Program-made: the position numbers and the translations under genes | Source of the DNA: Oligoflexia bacterium | GTDB lineage: Bacteria; Bdellovibrionota; UBA1018 | Direction: 5' to 3' | NCBI GenBank assembly: GCA_014378465.1 | Contig: JACMNQ010000037.1 | Location: 1 to 51,407 of the forward strand | DNA length: 51,407 bases | The notes under the pieces: model-generated | Database searches by the model: none | What the model was told of the DNA's origin: nothing | The model's input: the letters and a program-made list of their open reading frames with translations, nothing else | Shown: in pieces, positions 26,093 to 35,159 of the stretch | Layout: every line of letters begins with the position of its first letter | How positions within the stretch are numbered: position 1 is the first letter of the stretch

Positions 26093-27283
26093 GTGAGTGA
26101 AGCCATCCTCAATCTCCATATTACCGACCTTTCTCGCGGAGGTGCAGGTGTCGCTCGTGACACCTCAGGGCGTGTCATTTTCGTGCCGTACAGTTTACCG
26201 GGGGATGAAGTCCGTGTTCAGATTATCGACGCACATAAGCGGTTCGCTCAAGGTCTATTGTTGGAAGTCGTCAAATCTTCAAAAGACCGCGTGAACCCTC
26301 CTTGTGCAGTCTTTGGTAAATGTGGCGGCTGTCAGTGGCAGCATGTCCCCTATTCCCTTCAGTGGAAAACCAAAGTTTCGGGAGTTCAACAGGCTCTCGC
26401 GCGAGTGCAGGTGCGGCTTTCCGAAATTTCAGAGTATCCAGCCCAGAAAGTCTGGGAATACCGGAACCGAGTGCAGTTGAGAGGCCAGTTCGTTGAAGAT
26501 GCACAGGGTGGCCGGACTGAGCTCGGCTTCTTCGCGCGCGGCAGTCACGATCTCATCGCGGCCGAACGGTGTGAAATTTCTCGGCCCGAAATCAATCAGG
26601 GCTGGGGCGAAACTCGCAGGCAGGCGCAGTCTCTGGACAGGAGTGAACCCTTCAAAGTCGAGGTCGAAGTTCTCTCGGCTCCCTTTCCAGGTGGCCCAGC
26701 CGAGCTTCGCCGCACCTGGAATTCGGCCCACGGTGCAGCGGGTTTCAGACAAGTGAACGATGAGCAGAATGAACAGCTCAAGGGCTGGATCCGATCAACG
26801 TTTGAGCCCTGGAATGGGAGCGAGCTCTACGATCTTTTCGGTGGGGCCGGTAACCTTTCGCTTCAGTTTCAGGATTCCATGAGCATGATTCACTGCGTTG
26901 ATGTATCTTCTCCTGCTCAGTCACCTGTGGGCACGCCTTCGCACTTTCGATTTTACAGCTCTCCTGCCTCCCGGTGGATCGTGAAACAAGCCAATCAGGC
27001 TTCGAAAAACGCGAAGGTGACTTCTGAAAAAACGTCTCGCCTCGCCATCCTGGATCCGCCGCGAGAAGGGCTCTCAGATTCATTCGAAGAGATCGCAGTC
27101 TCCCTGGAGAAGCTCGGGGTTGATCGGTTGATCGCGGTGGGCTGCGATCCGGATTCGTGGGCCAAGGATGTCTCGAGATTTCAATCCCGTGGGTGGATCC
27201 TGCGCAAGACCGCGCTCTTCGATTTTTTTCCTCAGACTCCTCATGTTGAATCCGCCGGTTTCTTGACTCTAGGCGACGTTTGA
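26093..27283 (+). CDS. 23S rRNA (uracil-5)-methyltransferase family enzyme (RlmD/RlmC-like)
   Basis: SAM-dependent m5U methyltransferase of the RumA/TrmA family. N-terminal TRAM domain (about 1-60), then a 4Fe-4S site: C71, C77, C80 (CAVFGKCGGCQWQH) and C160. SAM motif YDLFGGAGNLSL (246-257), the DPPREG motif (321-326) and the catalytic nucleophile C351 in IAVGCDP. 396 residues, slightly short. The start is a GTG. Which rRNA uracil (or tRNA U54) is modified cannot be told; the Fe-S site favours an RlmD/RlmC-like enzyme. Confidence 0.85.
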   Translation: MSEAILNLHITDLSRGGAGVARDTSGRVIFVPYSLPGDEVRVQIIDAHKRFAQGLLLEVVKSSKDRVNPPCAVFGKCGGCQWQHVPYSLQWKTKVSGVQQALARVQVRLSEISEYPAQKVWEYRNRVQLRGQFVEDAQGGRTELGFFARGSHDLIAAERCEISRPEINQGWGETRRQAQSLDRSEPFKVEVEVLSAPFPGGPAELRRTWNSAHGAAGFRQVNDEQNEQLKGWIRSTFEPWNGSELYDLFGGAGNLSLQFQDSMSMIHCVDVSSPAQSPVGTPSHFRFYSSPASRWIVKQANQASKNAKVTSEKTSRLAILDPPREGLSDSFEEIAVSLEKLGVDRLIAVGCDPDSWAKDVSRFQSRGWILRKTALFDFFPQTPHVESAGFLTLGDV

Positions 27284-27308
27284 CACGAGATCAGATACCT
27301 CTTACCCT
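27280..27308 (+). promoter_or_regulatory. Candidate sigma70-type promoter for the TPR lipoprotein
   Basis: A perfect TTGACA at 27280-27285 is followed 17 bases later by TACCCT (27303-27308), or by TATAAG at 27308-27313 with a long spacer. It overlaps the stop of the methyltransferase gene and precedes the lipoprotein ATG at 27334, with AGGAG at 27317-27321. The weak -10 makes it only plausible. Confidence 0.35.
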
Positions 27309-27333
27309 ATAAGTACAGGAGTTTCATCTGATC

Positions 27334-28131
27334 ATGAAGATCACCTTTCAACGCCCATTTCTCATTTCAGCGCTTCTGTCTCTGCCCGTGCTGGCAGCGG
27401 GTTGTGCCACGACCACTGCCCCCATGGGCGCGTCAGATCGTGAAGTGAGTCCGCGCCAGCGAGCGATGCTTCAGGTCGAAGCAGCCAATGCGGCGATCAA
27501 TGAGAGCAAACTTCCCACCGCCTTTCAGTTTCTCAAGGTCGCTCAGGAGCTGGATGCGAATCTCCCGAGCATCTATCACCTGCGTGCGATCGCTTATTAC
27601 CGTCGCAACGAATTGCCGGCAGCTCTCGCGGAAATGAAGATCGCGCTCGGGCTCACGCCCAACGACGTTGAAATGAACAATACCTACGGAAAAATGCTGC
27701 TGGACTCGGGCAACTATCACGACGCTGAAGCTCCCCTGCTCAAAGCGGCCAGTGATCCTTCGTACGCCGATGCTTATAAGCCTCACAGCAATCTCGGAAT
27801 CCTCTTCTACCGCCGCGGTCAGTTCGTTCCGTCTCAGAAATACCTGAATCAGGCAGTCGCCGAGGCTCCCGCCCGAGCCTGCATCGCTCACTATTACCTG
27901 GGTCACATCCAGCTGAAGCAGGGAAAATTTTCCGAAGCGACGCGAAGCTATGATCGCGCGACTCAGAATTTCTGCACGAACTTTGCCGACGCTCACCTCG
28001 CATTGGGGATCGCTTACGAACGCAATAAGCAGTATGATCTGGCGAGAAAGAAATTTCTGGATATCAAAATCAATTTTCCGAATACAAAGATCGCCGAGCA
28101 GGCGATGGATCGATTGACCTACCTCCCGTGA
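27334..28131 (+). CDS. TPR lipoprotein (PilF/PilW-like)
   Basis: A 265-residue predicted lipoprotein: signal 1-23, lipobox LAAGC with C24. The rest is TPR helices from about 45 to 255, for example AFQFLKVAQELDANLPSIYHLRA, AALAEMKIALGLTPND, PSQKYLNQAVAEAP and YDLARKKFLDIKINFPN. The layout (lipoprotein plus about six TPRs) matches PilF/PilW, the pilotins needed for type IV pilus secretin assembly. A rodZ-like gene follows 46 bases later, an order seen for pilF-rodZ in other Gram-negatives. No pilus gene is in view, so the role is inferred. Confidence 0.78.
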   Translation: MKITFQRPFLISALLSLPVLAAGCATTTAPMGASDREVSPRQRAMLQVEAANAAINESKLPTAFQFLKVAQELDANLPSIYHLRAIAYYRRNELPAALAEMKIALGLTPNDVEMNNTYGKMLLDSGNYHDAEAPLLKAASDPSYADAYKPHSNLGILFYRRGQFVPSQKYLNQAVAEAPARACIAHYYLGHIQLKQGKFSEATRSYDRATQNFCTNFADAHLALGIAYERNKQYDLARKKFLDIKINFPNTKIAEQAMDRLTYLP

Positions 28132-28177
28132 CCGGGTGGCGGATGAATCTGGCTTCTCAGAAGCCGCTTGAGGGGAC

Positions 28178-29197
28178 ATGGCTGGCGAAACGACAAGTTT
28201 AGGCGAATTTCTAAGGCAAGAGCGTGAGAAACGCGGAATCACCATTGAACAGGTGGCTTCAGCCACCAAAGTCAGCGTGCGCCTTCTTTATTCGCTTGAA
28301 GCTGATGAGTACGTTGATCTTCCAGCCAAGCCCTTCATTCGCGGTTTCGTGACTTCCTACGTTCGCTTCATCAATCTGGATCCCAAGGAAGTTCTCACTC
28401 GTTTCGGAGGCTACATTGACTCTCGTGCGCTGGACCGTCCCACCCGGGACGGAGGCCACAGCGGTTATGCGTTTGAGAAGCGAGACGGTGAGCAGAGCCG
28501 CACGATTCTCTGGGCGGTCATGGGAACGTTCATCGTTCTTGGAACTCTCGTCGTGCTCGTTTTCAAGCCTTCGATGAAGCATCACCGCCACGGTCACATG
28601 GATCAGCTGCGTGAAGCCAATCCCACCGCATCAGATCTTCCGGTACCGGTCGTTTCCGGCGTGCCAGTCATCAGTTCGACTTCGCCCAGTGGAGTTCCCA
28701 GCGCGGTTGTTGCCTTGCCTGCCCCTGCCCCTGCCCCTGCGCCGAGCGCGGTACCCAGCGCCCAGCCGACTCCGAAACCAAGCGCGACTCCGACCCCTGC
28801 ACCGAGTGCTTCTCCTGCGGCTTTGACCAAACCTGATCCCCTCAATTCAGGCGCCAATTTCACTCCTGCCCAGATCAAACACAAAGTCGTTTTCAAGGCC
28901 CTGGAAGATGTCTGGGTCAGGTACCGTGTCGACGGCAAGCCCTTGATGAAGTTTGTCCTGCGAAAAGACCGCATTTTGGTGCTCCGCGGACAGGAAGACA
29001 TCAAGTTTCAAGTCTCCGATCCGGCGTCGATCAGTTTCAAATACAACGGCAGTGGTACCCAGGTGCTGAATTCTTCCAAGAATGTCACAACGCATAATTC
29101 TAACGCGTCCATTGCCTTCCCTCCGCAAGCTGTTGAAAAGCTTGAAGAAACTTTTAATAGTGAAGCGCCACTTCCCACTTCTGTCCCATCGCAATAA
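28178..29197 (+). CDS. rodZ: RodZ-like cytoskeletal membrane protein
   Basis: A 339-residue bitopic protein. Residues 8-80 form the HTH_25 domain (LGEFLRQEREKRGITIEQVA, LPAKPFIRGFVTSYVRFINLDP), which binds MreB in RodZ. One transmembrane helix lies at about 110-129, then a Pro/Ala/Ser-rich linker (about 155-215) and a DUF4115 periplasmic domain (about 225-325). Likely links the cell-shape cytoskeleton to peptidoglycan synthesis. The linker is encoded by repeats including three copies of GCCCCT at 28721-28738. Downstream of the TPR lipoprotein and probably co-transcribed. Confidence 0.85.
   Translation: MAGETTSLGEFLRQEREKRGITIEQVASATKVSVRLLYSLEADEYVDLPAKPFIRGFVTSYVRFINLDPKEVLTRFGGYIDSRALDRPTRDGGHSGYAFEKRDGEQSRTILWAVMGTFIVLGTLVVLVFKPSMKHHRHGHMDQLREANPTASDLPVPVVSGVPVISSTSPSGVPSAVVALPAPAPAPAPSAVPSAQPTPKPSATPTPAPSASPAALTKPDPLNSGANFTPAQIKHKVVFKALEDVWVRYRVDGKPLMKFVLRKDRILVLRGQEDIKFQVSDPASISFKYNGSGTQVLNSSKNVTTHNSNASIAFPPQAVEKLEETFNSEAPLPTSVPSQ
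28721..28738 (+). repeat. Hexanucleotide tandem repeat in the RodZ linker
   Basis: Three direct copies of GCCCCT encode Pro-Ala dipeptides in the periplasmic linker. A gain or loss of one unit stays in frame, so it can change only linker length. Confidence 0.6.
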
Positions 29198-29233
29198 CCG
29201 TGTGCGTTGGGGATAAGTCTGTGACTGGAAAAG

Positions 29234-29242
29234 TTATCCACA
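29234..29242 (+). promoter_or_regulatory. DnaA box (perfect TTATCCACA)
   Basis: Exact match to the high-affinity DnaA consensus, one of a plus-oriented pair 22 bases (about two helical turns) apart. Confidence 0.65.
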
Positions 29243-29255
29243 CGCTTATGCCTAC

Positions 29256-29264
29256 TTATCCACA
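29256..29264 (+). promoter_or_regulatory. DnaA box (perfect TTATCCACA)
   Basis: Second exact match, same orientation as the first. An AT-rich tract begins about 13 bases downstream. Confidence 0.65.
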
Positions 29265-29521
29265 AGCAGTAAGCTCATGATATTTATAAATATTTTTCCT
29301 TATATCGAGCTTTTTGCACGTTTTTTATGAAAGTTATCCCCAAAGGCCCGAGGACAGCGTAGTTTCAAACGCAAGAAGAAAAGCGTGTCAGGAAAATGTC
29401 ATTTTTGCGCCGTTTTTTTGACGATCCAGAGATCCAGGCTCTGGCCAATTCAGGGAAACATTGATTTTAATTATGGAAATCTGTGTCAACGACTCGTTTT
29501 GGTTCGTTGAAGTTTTTGCAA

Positions 29522-30697
29522 TCACCAGGTGGCGGAGCGAAAACCCTTGATGGCGATGAGTAGAATCGCAAGATTCGGAAGCTGCATTGCGAAGACGGGT
29601 GGGAGAATCCCTTTATGGACAGCAACGGTTGCCCCAGCCTGGATGGACCAGTAGATCACGATCACGGCCAACGCCACCAGAGCGGCTCCCGCTCTCACGG
29701 CGCGCGTTCTCACCGTCCCGTACCCGATGCCGAGAAAGACGAAGATGAGAGGACTGAGTGCTACCGTATAGCGGCGCCAGAGCTCGGCAGTCATTTCACG
29801 GTAGGCTCCTGAATCTCGAGGAGCGTTCGCGATCGACTTCTTCAATTCGTCGTAGGGATACATGCGTGGCTTCAGCGTGGCGTTGTCTGAACCTTCCTCA
29901 ATCTTCAGGAAAAGACGATACTCCTCGAAGTCGATTTTTTGATAGGTATTGGACTCGATGTCATTGCGATGAATGTTGCCATTGTACAGTTTGAGAACGA
30001 TCGAAGTGCCCAGTTCGGATTTGGTGACCACCGATAGAATCTCGCCTTCTTTGGCAACCACGGTGAGGGGATTCCTGGGCTCCCGTTCATCGTAAATGAA
30101 GACTCGCTGCAGCCGATCAGTGACCGGGTCCACGCGGTCTGCATACAGAAGCAGGTCAAAAAATCCTGACGTGAAAGTGCCTTCCTTGATTGAACTCACG
30201 ACTTTCGTGTTGCTCACCCGGATCAGCGTGCTCTTGAAAGTCTTGTCACCCCAGGGCACCCAGTTCATGTTGAGTCCAAGAGACAGGAGAACCACGACCA
30301 CAGCGAGAAGCGTGACTGGAGCGGCAAGCCGCCAGACACTGAAGCCGTTCGCTTTCATCGCGACCAGTTCACTGTCCGCCGAAAGTCTGCCGAATCCGAC
30401 GAGGATGCCGATCAGAAAAGCCACGGGCAGGGCGATCGGAAGAAAGGACAGGATCATCAGGCTGATCATCTTGAGAAGGACCAGGCCGCCCACGCCGTGG
30501 ATGATGAAAAATTCAGCAAGACGCAGGGCCTGGAACATCAGAAAGATGAAGGAAAAGAAGATCACCCCGCCAATGAAAGGTCCGAGGATCTCGCCCAGGA
30601 TGTAAATGTCGATCCTCATCGGCTTGATCATCGCCAGCGTGCGCGAAAGATTGTTTGGCGGCGGCGGCCGGCGGGTGAGGGAAGTGTCAGTAGGCAT
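29522..30697 (-). CDS. LptF/LptG family LPS-export permease
   Basis: A 391-residue inner-membrane protein of the YjgP/YjgQ family, the membrane half of the ABC machine that pulls LPS out of the inner membrane. N-terminal MRIDIYILGEILGPFIGGVIFFSFIFLMF, conserved RLSADSELVAMKANGFS (about 102-118), a periplasmic beta-jellyroll domain (about 160-300), and C-terminal helices with LSPLIFVFLGIGYGTVRTR. About six transmembrane helices. The ATG used overlaps the stop of the upstream sugar-transferase gene by 11 bases; an internal Met at residue 23 or 27 would also fit. LptF and LptG cannot be told apart here. Confidence 0.85.
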   Translation of the reverse strand: MPTDTSLTRRPPPPNNLSRTLAMIKPMRIDIYILGEILGPFIGGVIFFSFIFLMFQALRLAEFFIIHGVGGLVLLKMISLMILSFLPIALPVAFLIGILVGFGRLSADSELVAMKANGFSVWRLAAPVTLLAVVVVLLSLGLNMNWVPWGDKTFKSTLIRVSNTKVVSSIKEGTFTSGFFDLLLYADRVDPVTDRLQRVFIYDEREPRNPLTVVAKEGEILSVVTKSELGTSIVLKLYNGNIHRNDIESNTYQKIDFEEYRLFLKIEEGSDNATLKPRMYPYDELKKSIANAPRDSGAYREMTAELWRRYTVALSPLIFVFLGIGYGTVRTRAVRAGAALVALAVIVIYWSIQAGATVAVHKGILPPVFAMQLPNLAILLIAIKGFRSATW

Positions 30698-32087
30698 TCT
30701 TGTTGATGAAGCCTTTCCAGAGGGTCAGAAACAGAATTTTCCAGTCCAGGAGATAGGACCAGTTTCTGATGTAATAAAGATCGCATTCAATTCGGGCATC
30801 GAGGGAAGTGTTGCCCCTCCAGCCGTTGACCTGGGCCCAGCCCGTGATCCCGGCCTTGACCTTGTGTCTCAGCATGTAATGAGGGATGTCTTTTCTGAAC
30901 TGACTGACGAAGACAGGGCGTTCAGGCCTCGGTCCGACCAGCGACATGTCGCCGCAGAACACATTCCAGAACTGAGGCAATTCGTCCAGGCTCGATGCTC
31001 TGAGAAAGGCACCGATGGCCGTACGGCGATCATCACCGGGTTTGGCCCAGACTGCGCCGCTCTCTTCTTCGGCGGAACTCTTCATGGAACGAAATTTATA
31101 CATGTTGAAAGTGCGTCCATCCAGGCCCATGCGCTCCTGACGGTAAAAGATCGGACCTTCGGAAGTGAGTCTCACCGCAAGCGCGATCAGCGCCATGATC
31201 GGGGTCAGCAATACGAGCGCGACGGTTGCGAATACGAAATCAGTGAATCGTTTGGCGATGGCTCCCCAGCCATGAAGAGGCGAGTCATTGAGGTTCACGA
31301 TCGGGAGACCGTCGAAATCTTCGACCTCGCACCCAAGCGTCACGTATTCATGAATGTCAGGCACAAGCTGAATGTCGACCATCTCATCCTTGAGTGCTGA
31401 AAGGATGCGGTCCAGTTCACCGGATTGATGGCGGGGGAGTGCGATCAGCACCTGGTCGGCGCCGGTGCGGTGCACGATCTCACCGATCTGTTCGAAAGTT
31501 CCGATGACGGGCCGGCCCTGAACCGTTTTGAGCTGCGACTTCTCATGAACGACCGCTCCGATGACCGACAGTCCGAGCTCTGGAAATCTCTGCATCCTGT
31601 AGATCAGGGTTTCAATCGAGCCGCCTTCGCCCACCGCGATCACGTGTCTCAGGTTGTAGCCTTTGCGACGGACCCACCGCAGTCCATTTCGAAGCGTCAG
31701 GCGGAACACGATGAGAAAAAACGCGCCTGAGATGCCGAAGTAGAGCATCACGCCGCGTGAATATTTGTATTCGCTGAAGAGGTAGGTGAGCGCGATGAAA
31801 AAAAGCATCGCGACACTGTGGGCTTTGAGAATCAGATGGGCTTCATGGGTTCGGCGCAGCATCCTGCGAGACTGATAAACCCGCATGGATGAAAACACCA
31901 TCATCCAGAGAACGATCACGAGTGGGGAAAGGGCCGCGTACTTCCGAAACGGAGGAAAACCTTTGGTTACTTCGATCAAGGGCAGAGAAAAGCGCAGCCA
32001 ATAGGAGCCAAGCCAGACCGCGCCGATGACGCATGCGTCAACGATTCTGGAAAGCCCGCCGATGATGTGGTGATACCGCTTCAACAT
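30687..32087 (-). CDS. Undecaprenyl-phosphate sugar phosphotransferase (WcaJ-like)
   Basis: Starts lipid-linked surface polysaccharide synthesis by transferring a sugar-1-phosphate (usually glucose) to undecaprenyl phosphate. 466 residues: four N-terminal transmembrane helices (within 1-125), a nucleotide-binding-like middle (about 145-250), a re-entrant helix at about 268-290, then the catalytic sugar-transferase domain with QERMGLDGRTFNMYKFRSM, SSLDELPQFWNVFCGDMSLVGPRPE and KVKAGITGWAQVNGWRG. Sugar specificity not determined. Coupled by overlap to the LptF/LptG gene, linking glycan initiation with LPS export. Confidence 0.92.
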   Translation of the reverse strand: MLKRYHHIIGGLSRIVDACVIGAVWLGSYWLRFSLPLIEVTKGFPPFRKYAALSPLVIVLWMMVFSSMRVYQSRRMLRRTHEAHLILKAHSVAMLFFIALTYLFSEYKYSRGVMLYFGISGAFFLIVFRLTLRNGLRWVRRKGYNLRHVIAVGEGGSIETLIYRMQRFPELGLSVIGAVVHEKSQLKTVQGRPVIGTFEQIGEIVHRTGADQVLIALPRHQSGELDRILSALKDEMVDIQLVPDIHEYVTLGCEVEDFDGLPIVNLNDSPLHGWGAIAKRFTDFVFATVALVLLTPIMALIALAVRLTSEGPIFYRQERMGLDGRTFNMYKFRSMKSSAEEESGAVWAKPGDDRRTAIGAFLRASSLDELPQFWNVFCGDMSLVGPRPERPVFVSQFRKDIPHYMLRHKVKAGITGWAQVNGWRGNTSLDARIECDLYYIRNWSYLLDWKILFLTLWKGFINKNAY

Positions 32088-32152
32088 GGTGTGGCCCTAT
32101 GTTAATGAAAAATGATCGAAAGTTCCATTTTTACCTGTAAAGGGCTCATCGC

Positions 32153-33751
32153 ATGTGGAAATTACCCAGCTTAGAAACTCGAACCGCCGCAGCAGGCCTG
32201 TCCAGCCCCCCTGACACTGACCTCCTGGTCATCTATCAGGACGCTGGCAAAAAAATCATCGCTCCGCAAGGCCACTACGCGCCGCTTGTCGAACGCTTCA
32301 AAAAAGGGGAAGCCTTCAGTGCCCGCAGCGGATCCATCCAGTACGTGCGCTTCGGAGCGGTGGGGAAAGCGGAGAATGTGATGTTGGTCGGTTTCGGCCA
32401 AGCCTCTGAGCTGACCGAAGAGAAAGCTCGACTCGCTGGGGCACACGCCTGGGCCAAACTCAGTTTCGAAAAAGCTCGCTCGGTGTCCATCGATGTGGAT
32501 TCCATGCTCGAAGCCCGAGGTCTCAAAGCGGAGAATGCTCCTGCCGGCCTGGTTCGCGTGATTCGCGCGTTCACCGAAGGCTTGCTCATGAGCGCCTATA
32601 AGGTCGACAAGAAGACTCAGGCGCCCGTTCTGTCCAAAGCAGGCAAAGGAAAGGTCAGCACGAAATCCAAATCTCCCGCTCATGACTACTTCGGTCCTGA
32701 GAGACTGATCTTCGTGACTCAGGACAAGGACGTGAAGAAGGAACTCGACCACGAGCTGACCCAGGTCACCTCGATGGCTGAAGCGATCAACGTCGCTCGC
32801 GACTGGTCCAATGAACCTTCCAACATCGGCACTCCTGAATTTTACGCCGCCGAAGCCGTCAGGCTCGCGCGCGAACACGGAATCAAGTGCACGATTCTGG
32901 ATGAGAAAGCGGCCGCTCGTGAAAAGATGGGACTCTTCCTCGGAGTGGGCGCAGGATCCGAGCGGGAAGGTCGCATCGTCGTTCTGGATTACACTCCCAA
33001 ATCTGCAAAAGGGGCCCCGCTTTCAAAGACGATTGCCCTGGTTGGGAAAGGGGTGACTTTCGACAGCGGCGGGATTTCGATCAAGCCGTCCATGCGTATG
33101 GAGGACATGAAGCATGACATGACGGGAGCCTCCACGATCATGGGTGCGATTCTGCTTGCCGCCAAATGGAAAGTTCCGAACCGTGTGGTCGCCATTCTCG
33201 CTTTCACTGAAAATATGCCCGATGGCCTGGCGATTCAGCCGGGAAATGTTCTGGTTTCGCGCGCGGGCAAGACGGTCGAGATCATCAATACGGATGCTGA
33301 AGGTCGCCTTGTTCTGGCTGACGTTCTGGACTACGCGCACGGCTTCAGTCCAGACGCGATCATCGATGCTGCCACACTCACTGGGGCCGTGACCGTGGCA
33401 TTGGGCAAACATTGCTGTGCAGTGCTCGGCAATGACGAGAGCCTGATCCAGAATCTGCAGCGTGCAGGCGAGATGAATTTTGAAAGAATCTGGGAACTCC
33501 CTCTGTTCGACGAGTACTTCGATGATCTCAAATCGGATTACGCCGACATGAAGAACTCAGCCAACGACGGATACGGCGGCACGATCCGCGGCGCGATCTT
33601 TCTCAAGCAGTTCATCAAGCCAGGAGTCGCCTGGGCGCATCTTGACATTGCCGGCACCGCTTATGGAATGGGCCATCTGGCTTATTACCCGAAGAAGGGC
33701 GCGAGCGGCGCTTACGTCAGGACACTGGCTCAATTCGCGGCTGATTTTTGA
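32153..33751 (+). CDS. pepA: Leucyl aminopeptidase (M17 family)
   Basis: Cytosolic hexameric aminopeptidase with two metal ions. 532 residues: N-terminal macro-like domain (1-180), then the catalytic domain with K299 and D304 in GKGVTFDSGG, K311, D322 in KHDMTGAS, and D381, E383, R385 in NTDAEGRLVLAD. A Lys/Ser-rich linker (about 155-175, SKAGKGKVSTKSKS) is longer than usual. AAGGG lies upstream of the ATG. It is followed closely by asnS on the same strand. Confidence 0.94.
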   Translation: MWKLPSLETRTAAAGLSSPPDTDLLVIYQDAGKKIIAPQGHYAPLVERFKKGEAFSARSGSIQYVRFGAVGKAENVMLVGFGQASELTEEKARLAGAHAWAKLSFEKARSVSIDVDSMLEARGLKAENAPAGLVRVIRAFTEGLLMSAYKVDKKTQAPVLSKAGKGKVSTKSKSPAHDYFGPERLIFVTQDKDVKKELDHELTQVTSMAEAINVARDWSNEPSNIGTPEFYAAEAVRLAREHGIKCTILDEKAAAREKMGLFLGVGAGSEREGRIVVLDYTPKSAKGAPLSKTIALVGKGVTFDSGGISIKPSMRMEDMKHDMTGASTIMGAILLAAKWKVPNRVVAILAFTENMPDGLAIQPGNVLVSRAGKTVEIINTDAEGRLVLADVLDYAHGFSPDAIIDAATLTGAVTVALGKHCCAVLGNDESLIQNLQRAGEMNFERIWELPLFDEYFDDLKSDYADMKNSANDGYGGTIRGAIFLKQFIKPGVAWAHLDIAGTAYGMGHLAYYPKKGASGAYVRTLAQFAADF

Positions 33752-33785
33752 TTTTCACTGATATTTGATTGAAGAGGTCAACACC

Positions 33786-35120
33786 ATGACAGCAGAAATG
33801 AAGACAGAACGTTTCTATATCGAGAATGCTTCCAAGTTCGATGATCAGGTAGTCACGATCAAGGGCTGGGTCTACAACAGGAGAAGCTCGGGCAAGATCA
33901 AATTTCTCATGATGAGAGACGGAACCGGCCTCATGCAGGGTGTGCTCTTCAAAGGAGAGTGCAGTGAAGAAGCTTTCGCCGAATTCGACACCCTCACGCA
34001 GGAGTCTTCCGTCGAAGTCACCGGCAAGCTCAGAAAAGAGCCTCGCTCCGCCAGTGGTTATGAAATGGGTGTTCAGTCCCTGAAGATCGTTTCAGTGGCT
34101 GAACCTTATCCGATCTCCCCCAAGGAACATGGGGTCGAGTTCCTCATGGAAAACCGCCACCTCTGGATTCGCAGTCAACGTCAGTGGGCGGCTCTCCGGG
34201 TGCGTGCCGAAATCATTCGTGCGATCGGTGAATTTTTCGACAACCGCGGCTTCATCCGTTTTGATGCCCCAGTGCTGACCCCGAGCTCCTGCGAAGGAAC
34301 ATCAACTCTGTTTTCGACCCCTTACTTCGACGAAAAAGCCTATCTGACTCAGTCGGGTCAGCTTTACGGCGAAACGGGTGCCATGGCCTTTGGAAAAATT
34401 TACGTCTGTGGACCGACTTTCCGCGCGGAAAAATCCAAGACCAGAAAGCACCTGACGGAATTCTGGATGGTGGAACCTGAAGTCGCTTTTGCGGACCTTG
34501 AAGAGAACATGAACCTTGGAGAAGCTTTCATCGAGCATATCGTTCAAAGCGTGCTGAAGAACAAGGCGCCGGAACTCAAGATTCTCGAGCGTGACCTCAC
34601 GAAGCTCGAATCCATCAAGGGACCTTTTCCCCGGATTTCCTACGACGAAGCTCTCAAGATTCTTGAGAAGCGCGGCCTGCCTCTGCCCTGGGGTGAAGAT
34701 TTCGGAGCTCCTCACGAAACAGCTCTCGGTGAGGAATTCGGCAAGCCCGTCTTCGTTCATCACATGCCGTCTCAGATCAAGGCATTTTACTTCAAGCAGT
34801 CCGATACCGTGGGTGGACCGGGTGTCGAAGGCACCGGCAAGTACGCACTCGGCTGCGACTTGATCGCTCCAGATGGCTACGGCGAAATCATCGGAGGCGG
34901 TCAGCGTGAAGAAAGCGCTGAAGTCCTCAAGCGCCGCATTGCAGAGCATGGTCTGAGCGAAGCCGATTACTCGTGGTACCTTGATCTGCGCCGCTTCGGT
35001 TCTGTCCCTCATTCCGGCTTTGGTCTCGGGATCGAAAGAACCGTGGCCTGGATGACCGGTGTTGAACACGTACGTGAGACCATCCCTTATCCACGCATGC
35101 TGAACACTCTCAGACCTTGA
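33786..35120 (+). CDS. asnS: Asparaginyl-tRNA synthetase
   Basis: Class IIb synthetase charging tRNA-Asn. 444 residues from the ATG at 33786, preferred over an earlier frame start because GAAGAGG sits eight bases before it. N-terminal OB-fold anticodon domain (about 15-105: [19 protein letters not shown]), motif 2 region [23 protein letters not shown], and motif 3 [15 protein letters not shown]; the ending [13 protein letters not shown] distinguishes AsnRS from AspRS. Start lies 34 bases after pepA. Confidence 0.95.
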   Translation: MTAEMKTERFYIENASKFDDQVVTIKGWVYNRRSSGKIKFLMMRDGTGLMQGVLFKGECSEEAFAEFDTLTQESSVEVTGKLRKEPRSASGYEMGVQSLKIVSVAEPYPISPKEHGVEFLMENRHLWIRSQRQWAALRVRAEIIRAIGEFFDNRGFIRFDAPVLTPSSCEGTSTLFSTPYFDEKAYLTQSGQLYGETGAMAFGKIYVCGPTFRAEKSKTRKHLTEFWMVEPEVAFADLEENMNLGEAFIEHIVQSVLKNKAPELKILERDLTKLESIKGPFPRISYDEALKILEKRGLPLPWGEDFGAPHETALGEEFGKPVFVHHMPSQIKAFYFKQSDTVGGPGVEGTGKYALGCDLIAPDGYGEIIGGGQREESAEVLKRRIAEHGLSEADYSWYLDLRRFGSVPHSGFGLGIERTVAWMTGVEHVRETIPYPRMLNTLRP

Positions 35121-35159
35121 GAGCAGAGACGTTGAATTTGAGTTCAGGAGTGATGTCCC

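Larger units (their letters stand above)
29198..29521. other. Gene-free stretch with a DnaA-box cluster and AT-rich tract
   Basis: This 324-base gap between the convergent rodZ-like and LptF/LptG genes has no credible reading frame. It holds two perfect TTATCCACA sites (29234-29242 and 29256-29264, 22 bases apart), a TTATCCCCA at 29334-29342 and its reverse complement at 29208-29216, with a nearly pure A/T tract at about 29277-29306 between the third and fourth sites. A 6-bp hairpin (CCAGAG/CTCTGG, 29426-29444) lies further right. DnaA boxes next to an AT tract are typical of replication origins or DnaA-titration/regulatory sites; no dnaA, dnaN or gidA gene is nearby. Confidence 0.6.

Noticed and set aside
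28721..28738. GCCCCT triplet repeat as a phase-variation switch in rodZ
   Set aside because: The unit is six bases, so changes stay in frame; it can alter linker length but cannot switch the gene off.
29426..29444. CCAGAG/CTCTGG hairpin as the terminator of a flanking gene
   Set aside because: It is followed by A-rich, not U-rich, sequence on the minus strand and no T-run on plus; spacing to both genes is poor.
30606..31400. A 264-codon plus-strand frame over the sugar-phosphotransferase gene
   Set aside because: It is antisense to a clear WcaJ-like gene and shows no protein-like motif or ribosome site.
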